Below, one piece after another: positions 55,506-63,999 of a DNA stretch of 64,000 nt. Source of the stretch: an uncultured Clostridia bacterium (GTDB lineage: Bacteria > Bacillota > Clostridia > Peptostreptococcales > Anaerovoracaceae). The notes under the pieces are model-generated. The model saw only the letters and a list, made by a program, of their open reading frames with translations, was not told where the DNA came from and made no database searches. Each line of letters opens with the position of its first letter. The first letter of the stretch is position 1. Position numbers and translations under genes: made by a program. The stretch covers positions 104,518-168,517 of the forward strand of contig CALZYE010000002.1 of the NCBI GenBank assembly GCA_945830395.1. Direction: 5' to 3'.

Positions 55506-56567
55506 CTATCTCTTTAATAATTTCGGAGTTCCATATCTCCATGTCCCCGGTTTTCCATACCAAATTTTATAACCGCTACGGACTCTGTTTCCATCTCTTG
55601 TTCTTAAATTCTCAAAATTAGGGTCGTAAACCCACCATTTGCCGTTGTGCTTAACCTCCGTCCATGAATGAGGAAATTTCCACGCACCGACTACCAAGCC
55701 ATGCACATGTTTTACATCATATCCCAAAAGTTTTGCCAACACATAGAACTCCGCAGCTTGCACATAGCAATTTCCCCTCCTTGTCGAAAATCCGTAATCG
55801 GCAAAAGAATATGTGCTTCTAAGACCTCCCATGTCGATGTATTTTGTTGCAACTGCATAATTATATGCTTTTCTTAAGGTCCATCCCTTTTTATTTAAAA
55901 TCCTAATTCCCTTTGCATAAGTCGAATTAAGCTTCCCGTCTGCAGGAATCCAGAGATGCCCTATATATGTTTTCTTTGCCATTATGCAAACTTTTTTGCC
56001 CGACTTGTAGAAGTAGTACCCCTTATTGCCTATGGAATGATAGCCCTTGAAAAGTTTTCCGCTCTTGCCACTGCAATAATATTTATTGCCTGCCCATTTA
56101 ATAAAGCCTTTCTTCACATTCATTCCGTTGTCTTTGAAAAAATATACGTGCTTGCCTATTTTAACAGCACCCACCATCATTTCACCTGATTGCGAAAAAT
56201 AGAACTTTTTATTCTTCACAGTTTTAAGACCCTTATATGCCTTGCCGTTTTTACCGAAGTAATATTTCTTTCCTTCGATTTTCTTCCATTGTTCCTTGAT
56301 TGTCTTGCCGTTGACATAGAAAAAATAATCATTGTCAATCTTTCTCAACCCATTCAGCACTTCCGCTTCAGGTTCTTCCTCAGGTTTTGGCGGAACCACA
56401 TCATCATTTGGTGGCACGACTTCATCATATTGTGCAGCAACTCCATTTACATTGTTAGGGCTCCCGTCAGCAGAAGAGTTCTCCTCTCCAAAGCAGACTA
56501 TTGACATCATGGCAACAGATAGCATCGTAAACAAAAAAACTGCAATATAGCGTCTATTATTCCTCAT
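55506..56567 (-). CDS. Secreted transglutaminase-like protein with cell-wall-binding repeats
   Basis: A 353-residue exported protein. Signal peptide at about 1-27, an acidic Pro-rich linker to 70, then five to six choline-binding-type repeats (about 75-200; patterns KIEGKKYYFGKNGKAYKGL, KIGKHVYFFKDNG). The C-terminal transglutaminase domain (about 215-350) has the full triad C267 (GNCYVQ), H300 (FPHSWTEV) and D315 (VYDPNFE), so it may be active. It likely cross-links or cleaves peptide bonds at the wall. Confidence 0.92.
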   Translation of the reverse strand: MRNNRRYIAVFLFTMLSVAMMSIVCFGEENSSADGSPNNVNGVAAQYDEVVPPNDDVVPPKPEEEPEAEVLNGLRKIDNDYFFYVNGKTIKEQWKKIEGKKYYFGKNGKAYKGLKTVKNKKFYFSQSGEMMVGAVKIGKHVYFFKDNGMNVKKGFIKWAGNKYYCSGKSGKLFKGYHSIGNKGYYFYKSGKKVCIMAKKTYIGHLWIPADGKLNSTYAKGIRILNKKGWTLRKAYNYAVATKYIDMGGLRSTYSFADYGFSTRRGNCYVQAAEFYVLAKLLGYDVKHVHGLVVGAWKFPHSWTEVKHNGKWWVYDPNFENLRTRDGNRVRSGYKIWYGKPGTWRYGTPKLLKR

Positions 56568-56609
56568 ATTTAACTGTCCTTTCTATTATCGAATACAACC
56601 ATTCTGTTT

Positions 56610-56627
56610 TGAGAATCAATATTCTCA
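56610..56627. promoter_or_regulatory. Palindrome near the transglutaminase promoter
   Basis: TGAGAATCAATATTCTCA is a 7-bp inverted repeat with a four-base centre, directly after a TATACT -10 box on the minus strand. It may be an operator or an mRNA 5' hairpin. Confidence 0.4.
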
Positions 56628-56731
56628 CAATTAGTATATCATATTTAACATATTAAAAAAAGGTGTTTTTACAAAAACGCAAATATTCTATCAACTAATC
56701 CTAGTAATTGCCGCAAGCCTTAAAATAAAGT

Positions 56732-56760
56732 TTGCAATTTCCTCTAATTTGATATATACT
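56732..56760 (+). promoter_or_regulatory. rpsT promoter
   Basis: TTGCAA and TATACT lie 17 bases apart on the plus strand, about 60 bases before the S20 start codon. Confidence 0.75.
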
Positions 56761-56816
56761 TATGGGGCGAATTTAGAGTAAGTTATTTCATAGATAAAGA
56801 AAGTGGGGAAAATACT

Positions 56817-57089
56817 ATGGCAAATATCAAATCCGCAAAGAAAAGAATTAAAGTTATCGACAAGAAAACAGCACTAAACAGAAGAATCAAAGAGAACCTA
56901 AAGCAAGTTCTTAAGGATTACAATAAGGCGCTGGAACAGGGCGACTTGGAAGCAGCAGCAGAGAAAAGGGATCTTGCAGAAAAGAAGCTTAAGAAAGCAG
57001 CCGGTAAGCATACCATTTCCAAGCAGGCAGCAAACAGAAAAGTTTCTCAGATAACAAAGAAATTCAACGCAGCAAAAGCTGCAAAATAA
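56817..57089 (+). CDS. rpsT: 30S ribosomal protein S20
   Basis: A 90-residue basic helical protein starting MANIKSAKKRIKVIDKK, the S20 signature. GGGG lies eight bases before the ATG. It has its own promoter and terminator, as usual for rpsT. Confidence 0.98.
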   Translation: MANIKSAKKRIKVIDKKTALNRRIKENLKQVLKDYNKALEQGDLEAAAEKRDLAEKKLKKAAGKHTISKQAANRKVSQITKKFNAAKAAK

Positions 57090-57143
57090 GTCTCACCCGT
57101 CCCCACCGGTGTATAAGCTAGAATACACATGCAATGAGCAAGA

Positions 57144-57173
57144 AAAACCATGGAGTGTCTCCCATGGTTTTTT
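57144..57173 (+). terminator. Terminator after rpsT
   Basis: AAAACCATGG and CCATGGTTTT pair around a short loop and end in a run of T on the plus strand. Confidence 0.8.
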
Positions 57174-57271
57174 AATTGCCGCAAACTCCTTCAGTGTACA
57201 AAGTTCCGGGATTTTCAGAAAAACGAAATGATGAAAAAAAGAAAATAGAAACAAAGCTGCTTCCACTGTCA

Positions 57272-57300
57272 TTGCCGGCACCGGCTCTGTGTGATAAAAT
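57272..57300 (+). promoter_or_regulatory. deoD promoter
   Basis: TTGCCG and TAAAAT lie 17 bases apart on the plus strand, about 50 bases before the deoD ATG. Confidence 0.6.
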
Positions 57301-57356
57301 ATTTTTAGTTTAATCACAAGTTTTATTATGACACCGTATCAAAAAAGGAGGTTATC

Positions 57357-58064
57357 ATGTCGCTTCACATTGCAACAGACAATAATACAAAACCCGCACC
57401 GTCGGTACTTATGCCCGGAGATCCTCTTCGTGCAAAATTCATTGCGGAAAATTTTTTAGAAGGGGCTGTGCTGTACAATGACATAAGAAATATGTACGGC
57501 TACACCGGCACATATAAGGGAGTTCCCGTTTCTGTCCAGGGCAGCGGCATGGGAATGCCTTCCATGGGAATATACTCATATGAGTTATATAACCAGCATA
57601 ATGTTGAAAATATAATAAGAATAGGCACAGCCGGAGCATTTAGCGAAGAAACAGAGGTTGGAGATATTGTCGTCGCTATCAGTGCGTCTACAGATTCCAA
57701 TTATCAACATGCATTTGATGTTCCCGGTCAGTTTTCTCCTTCATGCAGCTACAAGCTTTTATGCAAGCTGCAGGCTGCAGGAAAAGCTGAAGACATATCT
57801 TTTAAGGCAGGAAATATCGTGTCCTGCGATGTATTCTACGAAACAACCGATGACTGGTGGAAACGCTGGGCAAAAATGGGGGTCATGGCTGTGGAGATGG
57901 AGGCTGCCGCTCTATACATGAATGCAGCTTATTCAAAGAAAAATGCTCTTGCCGTTATGACCATAAGTGACCACTTTGTAACCGGAGATAATGCAACGCC
58001 TAAAGAGCGTCAAACAAAATTCACCGATATGATGAAGCTGGCTTTGGAAGCAGCCGTTAAATAG
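57357..58064 (+). CDS. deoD: Purine-nucleoside phosphorylase DeoD
   Basis: A 235-residue hexameric phosphorylase of the usual size. It has MPGDPLRAKFIAE near 21-33, the phosphate-binding GSGMGMPSMGIY, IIRIGTAGAF and VEMEAAALY near 180-188, and the catalytic Asp in TISDHFVTG. It splits purine nucleosides to base and ribose-1-phosphate for salvage. AGGAGG lies seven bases before the ATG. Confidence 0.97.
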   Translation: MSLHIATDNNTKPAPSVLMPGDPLRAKFIAENFLEGAVLYNDIRNMYGYTGTYKGVPVSVQGSGMGMPSMGIYSYELYNQHNVENIIRIGTAGAFSEETEVGDIVVAISASTDSNYQHAFDVPGQFSPSCSYKLLCKLQAAGKAEDISFKAGNIVSCDVFYETTDDWWKRWAKMGVMAVEMEAAALYMNAAYSKKNALAVMTISDHFVTGDNATPKERQTKFTDMMKLALEAAVK

Positions 58065-58072
58065 CACACAGC

Positions 58073-58102
58073 GAGAGAGCAGCTGATATCAGCTGCTCTC
58101 TC
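58073..58102 (+). terminator. Terminator after deoD
   Basis: A perfect 30-bp palindrome, GAGAGAGCAGCTGAT and its complement, lies just after deoD, with a weak T-rich tail (ATTGAGGATTTATT). Confidence 0.65.
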
Positions 58103-58299
58103 ATTGAGGATTTATTCTAAAAGCAGTTATCTACTCTTTGAACTTCTTTCCTTTCCTTGGAGAGGCGAGGGGGCGGACATTTTCTTGGACAGCCTATGCG
58201 GCAAGTTCAAGAAAGCGCCTATACTCCACTCTCCGTAGAAGCACTCTCATGCCTCGAATAACTTATATTTTAGACTTTTTAAGCCTTTTGGGGATTTTT
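58103..58299. other. Intergenic region with a GC-rich patch
   Basis: No convincing gene. Bases about 58155-58225 are richer in G and C than the surroundings (GGAGAGGCGAGGGGGCGGAC), and TTGAACTT and AAGTTCAA form an inverted repeat around them (about 58136 and 58203). A short plus-strand frame exists but shows no coding signals. Confidence 0.4.
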
Positions 58300-61200
58300 T
58301 TAGACCCTCTTAACCTTTACAGTCTTAACATTTGACCATTTTGTATAATAGGTTTTCTTTCCAATCTTCTTGTAACCTCTAATCTTATACTTGTAAGCAG
58401 CCTTTCTCAGCTTCTTTTGTGTCCAAGTCTTTGATTTTCCGTTAACGGTCTTAACCTTTACATATTTTTTAGCCTTGCTGTTATATCTGTAAATCTGATA
58501 CCCCGTCAAATATTCTTTTCCGGACTTCTTCCAGGTTAATTTTACACTTGCCTTTTCAGCTTTTGCATTAAGCTTGATTTTGGTGTTCTTTAACTTTGCT
58601 CCGTCGCCGGGTTTAGCCTTTCCCTTTCCTTTATAAGCTCTTTCGCTTAAATTCTTTGAGAAAGCAACATTGCTGATAAATGTGAATTCGTCCTGCTGGT
58701 GGGCTTTGTAGGTCAACTGATTTGCAAACAGCACCAGCTTCATACCATCCTCATTATATTCAATGGCCTGTATCCCCTTATTATATTTGTCAAAATCAGC
58801 TTTTAGGCTTTCTTCATATAGTCCGATGCACCCTTGAAGCGGTTTTTTCCCTGCGTTTTGTACGATAACCTTTGCTTTTTCAGGAACATTAGAAAACCAC
58901 CTTGTTCCGTATTCATACATAACATCGTCTTTTTCCTTAACATATGTGCTGTTAGTCAAGGTCACATTTGGATATTTGACGAATCCCAACATGTCAACAC
59001 CCTTTTCACAGTACTCGACAGTCAGTCCCTGCAGCGCACCTGCATAATGCTGACAGCCTTCCTCTCCATGTCCAAGATAAGGTATACCTGATTTCACTGC
59101 GTTTGTAACATCGCTTGGAAGTCTTTCTTGTGTTGAATTCAGAATCAAGTCAGCCTCGGAAGCTGCGGCTGCAGTTTCAAACCCCATGGCCTTAACGGCG
59201 TATCTGTTGAAGTTATAGTTGTTGTTTGACCAGTATAATTCATTTGTATTGACAAATCCGGTTTTATTAGGTCCCGGTTTTCCGCAAATATAGATCTTAG
59301 GAGCTTTCTTGATTAGCTTCGCTTTTATATTCTTTCCATATACTCCTGTTGCCGTCAAAAGATATTTTGATGCAACCTTTTGGAAATCTTTATATGAGCA
59401 GATAAAGTCTCCCTGATCTTTTCCTTCTGTAATCATTGCCACTTTTTTCTTGGCTCTCAAAAGCTCCAAAACCGCTTCCGATGAGTCTTCTGAAACATTT
59501 TCAATGATAACATCCGCATTTTTAACTCCTGTGAACTGTGAGGATTTACCCTTTAGATAGGATAATGCGCTTTCATAGTTAAGAACCTTTCCACAGGAAG
59601 CCTTTATGCTGTTATATGCCTTAGGTTCAGCAACTATAATTCTATCATACCCGCGAGCTCTTGATCTCTGCGCATAGGACTCTGAGTACAGCCCGCTCCA
59701 AACAGAAACAAATGTGCCGTCTGACAACTGGCTGTTTGCAAGAGAGCGTTTAGCCTGGTACATAGGAATTACCACGGTTCCTGCAGGATATTTAACACTG
59801 GCATAGGTAAAGGCTTTGTCAGCCACATTCACTTTTACGCCGTTTCTTGTAAAGTATTTCACATCCTCTGCCGCTTCCAGTAAATTCTTCTGGTTATTTC
59901 TATCCATTGGAATTATGTAGCATTCAGGATAGAAGTTCTTGTTCTGATTTTTTCCGTCAAATACAGGTCTCATCAGCTCAGCCTGACCTGTTGCCGACCT
60001 GTCATACTGGTCAACATAGAACTTTCCGACTTCTTTGTTGCTGTTGCTGTTCTTAACTCCGCGTTCAAACAGTTTCGCCTGAGAAGTAAGAAGCTCTGTT
60101 TTGTGGTTTTTCACATAAACGGACTGATTTAAAAGGCCGTAGGGAACCATCTTGTCCGTGGTAACATCGTTGTATGCCGGCAGCTCGTATGTTATTCCGC
60201 ATGTCCCTATGAGAACCGGATACTGAGATCCGTAAGCGGTAGTCATGTCATCCCAAGGTTCTGTCCAACTCTTTCCGCTCGGTGAAGAACTGTCATCTTT
60301 AAGGTAATCTCTGGCAGGCATCTCAAAGCTGTTATACTTTTTATTATTTGCTATAGCACCGTTTCCTAAAGCTTCGCCAAGTTCAACAAACTGTTTGGCA
60401 ATCAGATCGTATTCAAAGTTAGGTTCATGAGGAGGAGTACAAGGTTCAACCAAAGTTCCCTCAACTCTTCCGTGAACCTCTGTGAAAACCATAGGATTCC
60501 ACTGATTCAGCATATGCTGCAGGTTCGCATCCTCGCTGTTAACCTGATTTGCTTCATCTCTGTTAACATCAATTCCCGTGGACGGTTCACGCATACTGTT
60601 TTCGTAACCTTCCATGTTCTGCGCAGGAACCACGATGACGATTACATCCTTCAGCAAATCTTTCACATCTATGTCTTTGTTTGCAACATTGTAATACTTC
60701 TTAAGATCAAGCGGCGCTGAAAGCCCGTCGCTGTTTCCGCGAACATAACCGATTTGCTTTGTATAGTCCTTAATCAGTTCGGGAACAGCCGTATTATTAG
60801 CTTTCATTTCCTTCTTTAGAAGCTCCTTGCCCGCTTCCGTATAACTTTCCAGTTCGTTGTAAGAGATGGATTTTTCCTTTACCAGCATCTTCGCAAATTT
60901 CATAATTCCGTTATTTGCAGAATGTTCATTCGGATGGCAGTTGGAAGCCACAACCGGAACCCGCAAGTCCTTGTATTCTCCGCTTTCGATTTTCTTGAGA
61001 ACTCCGCTTGGGTTTTTCTCCACTTCGTCTTTATATTTAAGCCATTTATCAACAGATTCTTTGCTGTCGGAAATAACGAAGTAAGGAAGATCGTATCCAT
61101 CTACAGTGGTCTGACCCATGGATCTTTTTTCAAGATGCACATCGGTCTTTGTCTTGGCAAGAGCCTCCATGTCATCATATAGCTCATAAACTGTCTTGTA

Positions 61201-61812
61201 TGAGTCATACGGAACAACCTTGGTCTTTAATTTCCCTAAAACCTTGTCTCCAACCTTTGCTTCCAGTACGAAGTATCCGCAATGGTCCATGTAAGAACCG
61301 CCTTCAGTGTGAGGTATACTGTAGTCCACCTTACCTTTTTTGTAGAACATGCACTTTGTGTTCAAGGTCAAAACCAAATCCTCATTTTCGATTTCTGCTT
61401 TTTCAACAGTAATCATCCTGTCTTTTCCACCAGGTTTCTGAGTAACCCAATCGCTTAATTTTCCGCCTGCAAACTGATTCGGGTATTTTTCCGGATTCAA
61501 ATATGTTCTGCTTGAATCTCTTTTCAATGTATACTCTATCTTATTCTCTTTGATTGCCGCTTCAAGTTCTTCGTCAGAGATACCGTTAACGCTAATCTTT
61601 GCGTTATGCTTTGCATCCTCTGACAATGAAATCTGAAGTCCGACTTTCTTTGCAGGGTATACGCCTGCCAGCGATTTACCCGGTTTAGTCTTATCTGCCT
61701 GAATTCCTGCAACAGATGCGAATGCCGATACAGGAACAATCATAGTAATCGCCACAATAGTGGCAACAACCGCCTTAGAAAGTTTACTTCTCATCTTCTT
61801 TCCATTTTTCAT
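58300..61812 (-). CDS. Very large secreted M14-family zinc carboxypeptidase
   Basis: A 1170-residue exported protein. Signal peptide at about 1-32. The M14 catalytic region has the zinc ligands H293 and E296 (NCHPNEHSANNG) and H447 (FTEVHG), substrate-site GIDVNRDEAN near 413-422 and the catalytic E543 (TYELPAYND). The central part continues with mixed alpha/beta domains to about 1070, and the end (about 1080-1170) is a fibronectin III-like, Lys/Tyr-rich domain ending SNVKTVKVKRV. It likely trims surface peptides or host proteins. GAGGAG lies seven bases before the ATG. It is a lone gene. Confidence 0.88.
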   Translation of the reverse strand: MKNGKKMRSKLSKAVVATIVAITMIVPVSAFASVAGIQADKTKPGKSLAGVYPAKKVGLQISLSEDAKHNAKISVNGISDEELEAAIKENKIEYTLKRDSSRTYLNPEKYPNQFAGGKLSDWVTQKPGGKDRMITVEKAEIENEDLVLTLNTKCMFYKKGKVDYSIPHTEGGSYMDHCGYFVLEAKVGDKVLGKLKTKVVPYDSYKTVYELYDDMEALAKTKTDVHLEKRSMGQTTVDGYDLPYFVISDSKESVDKWLKYKDEVEKNPSGVLKKIESGEYKDLRVPVVASNCHPNEHSANNGIMKFAKMLVKEKSISYNELESYTEAGKELLKKEMKANNTAVPELIKDYTKQIGYVRGNSDGLSAPLDLKKYYNVANKDIDVKDLLKDVIVIVVPAQNMEGYENSMREPSTGIDVNRDEANQVNSEDANLQHMLNQWNPMVFTEVHGRVEGTLVEPCTPPHEPNFEYDLIAKQFVELGEALGNGAIANNKKYNSFEMPARDYLKDDSSSPSGKSWTEPWDDMTTAYGSQYPVLIGTCGITYELPAYNDVTTDKMVPYGLLNQSVYVKNHKTELLTSQAKLFERGVKNSNSNKEVGKFYVDQYDRSATGQAELMRPVFDGKNQNKNFYPECYIIPMDRNNQKNLLEAAEDVKYFTRNGVKVNVADKAFTYASVKYPAGTVVIPMYQAKRSLANSQLSDGTFVSVWSGLYSESYAQRSRARGYDRIIVAEPKAYNSIKASCGKVLNYESALSYLKGKSSQFTGVKNADVIIENVSEDSSEAVLELLRAKKKVAMITEGKDQGDFICSYKDFQKVASKYLLTATGVYGKNIKAKLIKKAPKIYICGKPGPNKTGFVNTNELYWSNNNYNFNRYAVKAMGFETAAAASEADLILNSTQERLPSDVTNAVKSGIPYLGHGEEGCQHYAGALQGLTVEYCEKGVDMLGFVKYPNVTLTNSTYVKEKDDVMYEYGTRWFSNVPEKAKVIVQNAGKKPLQGCIGLYEESLKADFDKYNKGIQAIEYNEDGMKLVLFANQLTYKAHQQDEFTFISNVAFSKNLSERAYKGKGKAKPGDGAKLKNTKIKLNAKAEKASVKLTWKKSGKEYLTGYQIYRYNSKAKKYVKVKTVNGKSKTWTQKKLRKAAYKYKIRGYKKIGKKTYYTKWSNVKTVKVKRV

Positions 61813-61915
61813 CTTAAAACTCCTCTACTTATAAAGATGAAACAACTCCTACCATATAATAAAAAGCCCTGCATAAATTTTAGTCGGCCGCCTAAAATCA
61901 AATATGCCAAGCTGA

Positions 61916-62110
61916 TTATTCAATTTGATTTGCATCCTTGCATTTATTGAAACACACCAACAGATAAGTTACGAATGCTACACTCACCACAGGACACCAA
62001 AAAAACTGGCAGCTATCTCTTATGTCTTTTCCAATATCTTTTATGTCCCTTCCAAACTGTGGTTTTCCGGAAAAAATCGCAAAAAAATAGATGTATAAAA
62101 TCCTCACCAA
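61916..62110 (-). CDS. Short frame with a hydrophobic segment, doubtful gene
   Basis: A 64-residue frame containing GRDIKDIGKDIRDSCQFF and a membrane-like segment (CPVVSVAFVTYLLVCF). No ribosome binding site is seen. The second half reads like real protein, so this may be the tail of a decayed gene. Function unknown. Confidence 0.25.
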   Translation of the reverse strand: MVRILYIYFFAIFSGKPQFGRDIKDIGKDIRDSCQFFWCPVVSVAFVTYLLVCFNKCKDANQIE

Positions 62111-62254
62111 TCACGAGATAATATACTGATAGTTATTTTTTTCACATTACACCTAAAAGGTAACACACTTTGCAAATATCGTCAATAGAATTTTGTTAAT
62201 TATATGTCAGATTTGCAAAAAACTTCTCCAAGCGACTTTGAACATTTCTTATCA

Positions 62255-62332
62255 TTATTTCCAACAAAAGTATCGGTAATATCCGGCTCCTGTTTTTTCC
62301 ATTTTTTTGAATTCAAAGGAATATTTATACAT
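62255..62332 (-). pseudogene. Possible remnant of an IS3/IS150-type transposase OrfA
   Basis: A short frame begins MYKYSFEFKKMEKTGAGYYR and then stops. KYSFEFK followed by a G-rich YRY segment resembles the start of IS150-type OrfA proteins, with indels. A second frame across the same bases also stays open for 48 codons. Low confidence because of the short match. Confidence 0.3.
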
Positions 62333-62570
62333 AAAATCACCGGTCCCTGAATCTATGGAATATGCCGCGTAAAGCAGCCAGCATATATTAAAATATATTT
62401 AACGAAATATTGTTAGCAGTACCATTTCATCTGACTTTTCAAGGTCAATGCACCGGCACATGTATTTCTACACACAAAAAGGTGATTGGAATTTGCTATA
62501 GCCACCTAAGCGTTAAATTGTTTCCAGGTGACAAATGAGCCGGAACCTTAATTCTCTCACTAATATATTT

Positions 62571-63410
62571 TTATTTTATAACTTCAACTATTCCATATGG
62601 CAATTTCGTTTCTTTATCAATATAAAAGCCGGTCATGATGCTTCCAGTCTGTACTTTTGTTAAACTGCCAAGTATTCCTTTATAACCTCCGAGAAAAATA
62701 TATCTTTTTTCTTTTTTTCTTATATCGCATATTGCTTTTTTTATACCTTTTAACTCTTCTATAACACTTTCTTTATTCTCTTCTGATATTCCCAAATCTT
62801 TAACTTTTTGAATTCTGAAATTTATTTCGTTAATATATCTTTTCAACTTATCATCTGTAATACTGCATGTTTTATCAAGTCTTTTTTCAAAAGTTCTCTT
62901 TAAATCTTTTTTTGTATCTTTTATTAAAACATTTCCCTTAAAACTAACACCTGCATCTAACATTTCAATTTTTACATTTGGGAAAAATTCTCCATATTCA
63001 GGCGTTTTATCAACTTTTTTATGTGCTTCATTACTTTCTTTTAACTCCTGATAAAGATATTGAAACTTGCATACACTTTTCAAAATAATGTGTTCCTTTT
63101 TTATTGAAATATCTTTAAAAATAACATTCTGTCTGAATGAGTTTTCTTCTTTTGAATCATTTTTTTTGCCATTTTCATTTAATAAAATACTTCCCTTCAG
63201 CGATGAAGCAGGGATACAATATGAATTTGCTTTTTCAAAACCTTTATCCGGTTTATTATTTCTATTTTCATAACTGCAAAAAGGATATATTATACTTATC
63301 TTTTCACTGCCCTCTTTCCTCGCCTCTTCATAATCTATTCCTTCATACAGGGCATATGAACTTCTTCCTGACAATATCACCGGCGATACTGTATTAAATT
63401 TAATTTCCAT
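62571..63410 (-). CDS. Type III CRISPR-associated RAMP protein, Csm5-like
   Basis: A 279-residue protein of the RAMP superfamily. The N-terminus KFNTVSPVILSGRSSY and CIPASSLKGSI are typical of the first ferredoxin fold and thumb of Csm5/Cmr-type RAMPs. The C-terminal FLGGYKGILGSLTKVQTGS is a RAMP G-rich loop. It is short for Csm5 (usually 350 or more), with a Lys-rich middle (about 165-240) likely helical. It is the last gene of the operon, two bases after the Csm4-like gene, as csm5 normally is. Subunit identity is an inference. Confidence 0.7.
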   Translation of the reverse strand: MEIKFNTVSPVILSGRSSYALYEGIDYEEARKEGSEKISIIYPFCSYENRNNKPDKGFEKANSYCIPASSLKGSILLNENGKKNDSKEENSFRQNVIFKDISIKKEHIILKSVCKFQYLYQELKESNEAHKKVDKTPEYGEFFPNVKIEMLDAGVSFKGNVLIKDTKKDLKRTFEKRLDKTCSITDDKLKRYINEINFRIQKVKDLGISEENKESVIEELKGIKKAICDIRKKEKRYIFLGGYKGILGSLTKVQTGSIMTGFYIDKETKLPYGIVEVIK

Positions 63411-63412
63411 AT

Positions 63413-63970
63413 TTATACCTCCAGCCCTTCAAGGTAAGAATTGCCAAAAATAATTGCATCTTTATACAATAAATTATACTTATTACGTATGCTTCTTGAC
63501 AATTCAAACTCGTCAGCAGCATTATCCCCTTTCGAAATCACACTGCCCGAACTTATAAAACAAATTGCTTTTTCAACATTATTCTCTATATCATATGGTT
63601 TTCTGTCTGATACATGCAAATTCAAAAATGAATTTCTACTATTTATTTTACTAAATTCCGGCAACAACATTCCAAGATTCAAATATACTTGAAATTTTTT
63701 AGATGACGGGTTTGCTACCGTCTTTTTTATCTCACACACCTCAAATATATTAAACCCTGAACTTGATTTTGCTCCGAAATAATTGATGATTTCTCCTTTT
63801 CTTATATCTTTGATCATCTCTTCTATAGAATTTTGCAACAAACTGCCGTCTTCCACCTTTACAAAAAAACTATACTTCTTTTGCTCATTTTCTCCATTAA
63901 ATAATGATATTACAGATAATGAATATGCTACATTTGGAAATCCGGTTAAATTTTTTAATTGACTTTCCAT
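63413..63970 (-). CDS. Type III CRISPR-associated RAMP protein, Csm4-like (short)
   Basis: A 185-residue protein. GAKSSSGFNIFEV matches the RAMP G-rich loop (GGKRSSGFG in Csm4), and YLNLGMLLPEF followed by KAICFISSGSVIS matches the C-terminal half of Csm4. Full-length Csm4 is about 300 residues, so the N-terminal ferredoxin fold is missing. An in-frame stop lies directly before the ATG, so the missing part must be in another frame upstream, a separate gene, or truly absent. Confidence 0.6.
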   Translation of the reverse strand: MESQLKNLTGFPNVAYSLSVISLFNGENEQKKYSFFVKVEDGSLLQNSIEEMIKDIRKGEIINYFGAKSSSGFNIFEVCEIKKTVANPSSKKFQVYLNLGMLLPEFSKINSRNSFLNLHVSDRKPYDIENNVEKAICFISSGSVISKGDNAADEFELSRSIRNKYNLLYKDAIIFGNSYLEGLEV

Positions 63971-63999
63971 TCAAAATTTTTGAATATGACTCTTATACA
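63955..63999 (-). CDS. Possible tail of the next upstream gene, partial
   Basis: In the frame next to the Csm4-like start, an open stretch from the window edge ends in a stop after RVIFKNFEWKVN. It overlaps the start of the Csm4-like gene by about 16 bases, as tight operon genes do, and could be the missing N-terminal part of Csm4. Too short to identify. Confidence 0.25.
   Translation of the reverse strand, partial: CIRVIFKNFEWKVN

Larger units (their letters stand above)
61813..62570. other. Gene-poor region between the peptidase and the CRISPR-Cas genes
   Basis: About 760 bases, AT-rich. It holds only short frames and possible remnants described separately. TGTCACC and GGTGGC half-repeats occur near 62500-62530. 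No CRISPR repeat-spacer units, no tRNA and no clear terminator for the csm-like operon were found. Confidence 0.6.

Noticed and set aside
57093..57317. Minus-strand 74-codon frame between rpsT and deoD
   Set aside because: It covers the rpsT terminator and the deoD promoter and has no coding features.
62100..62570. CRISPR array next to the csm-like genes
   Set aside because: I found no direct repeats of 25-40 bases with regular spacing.
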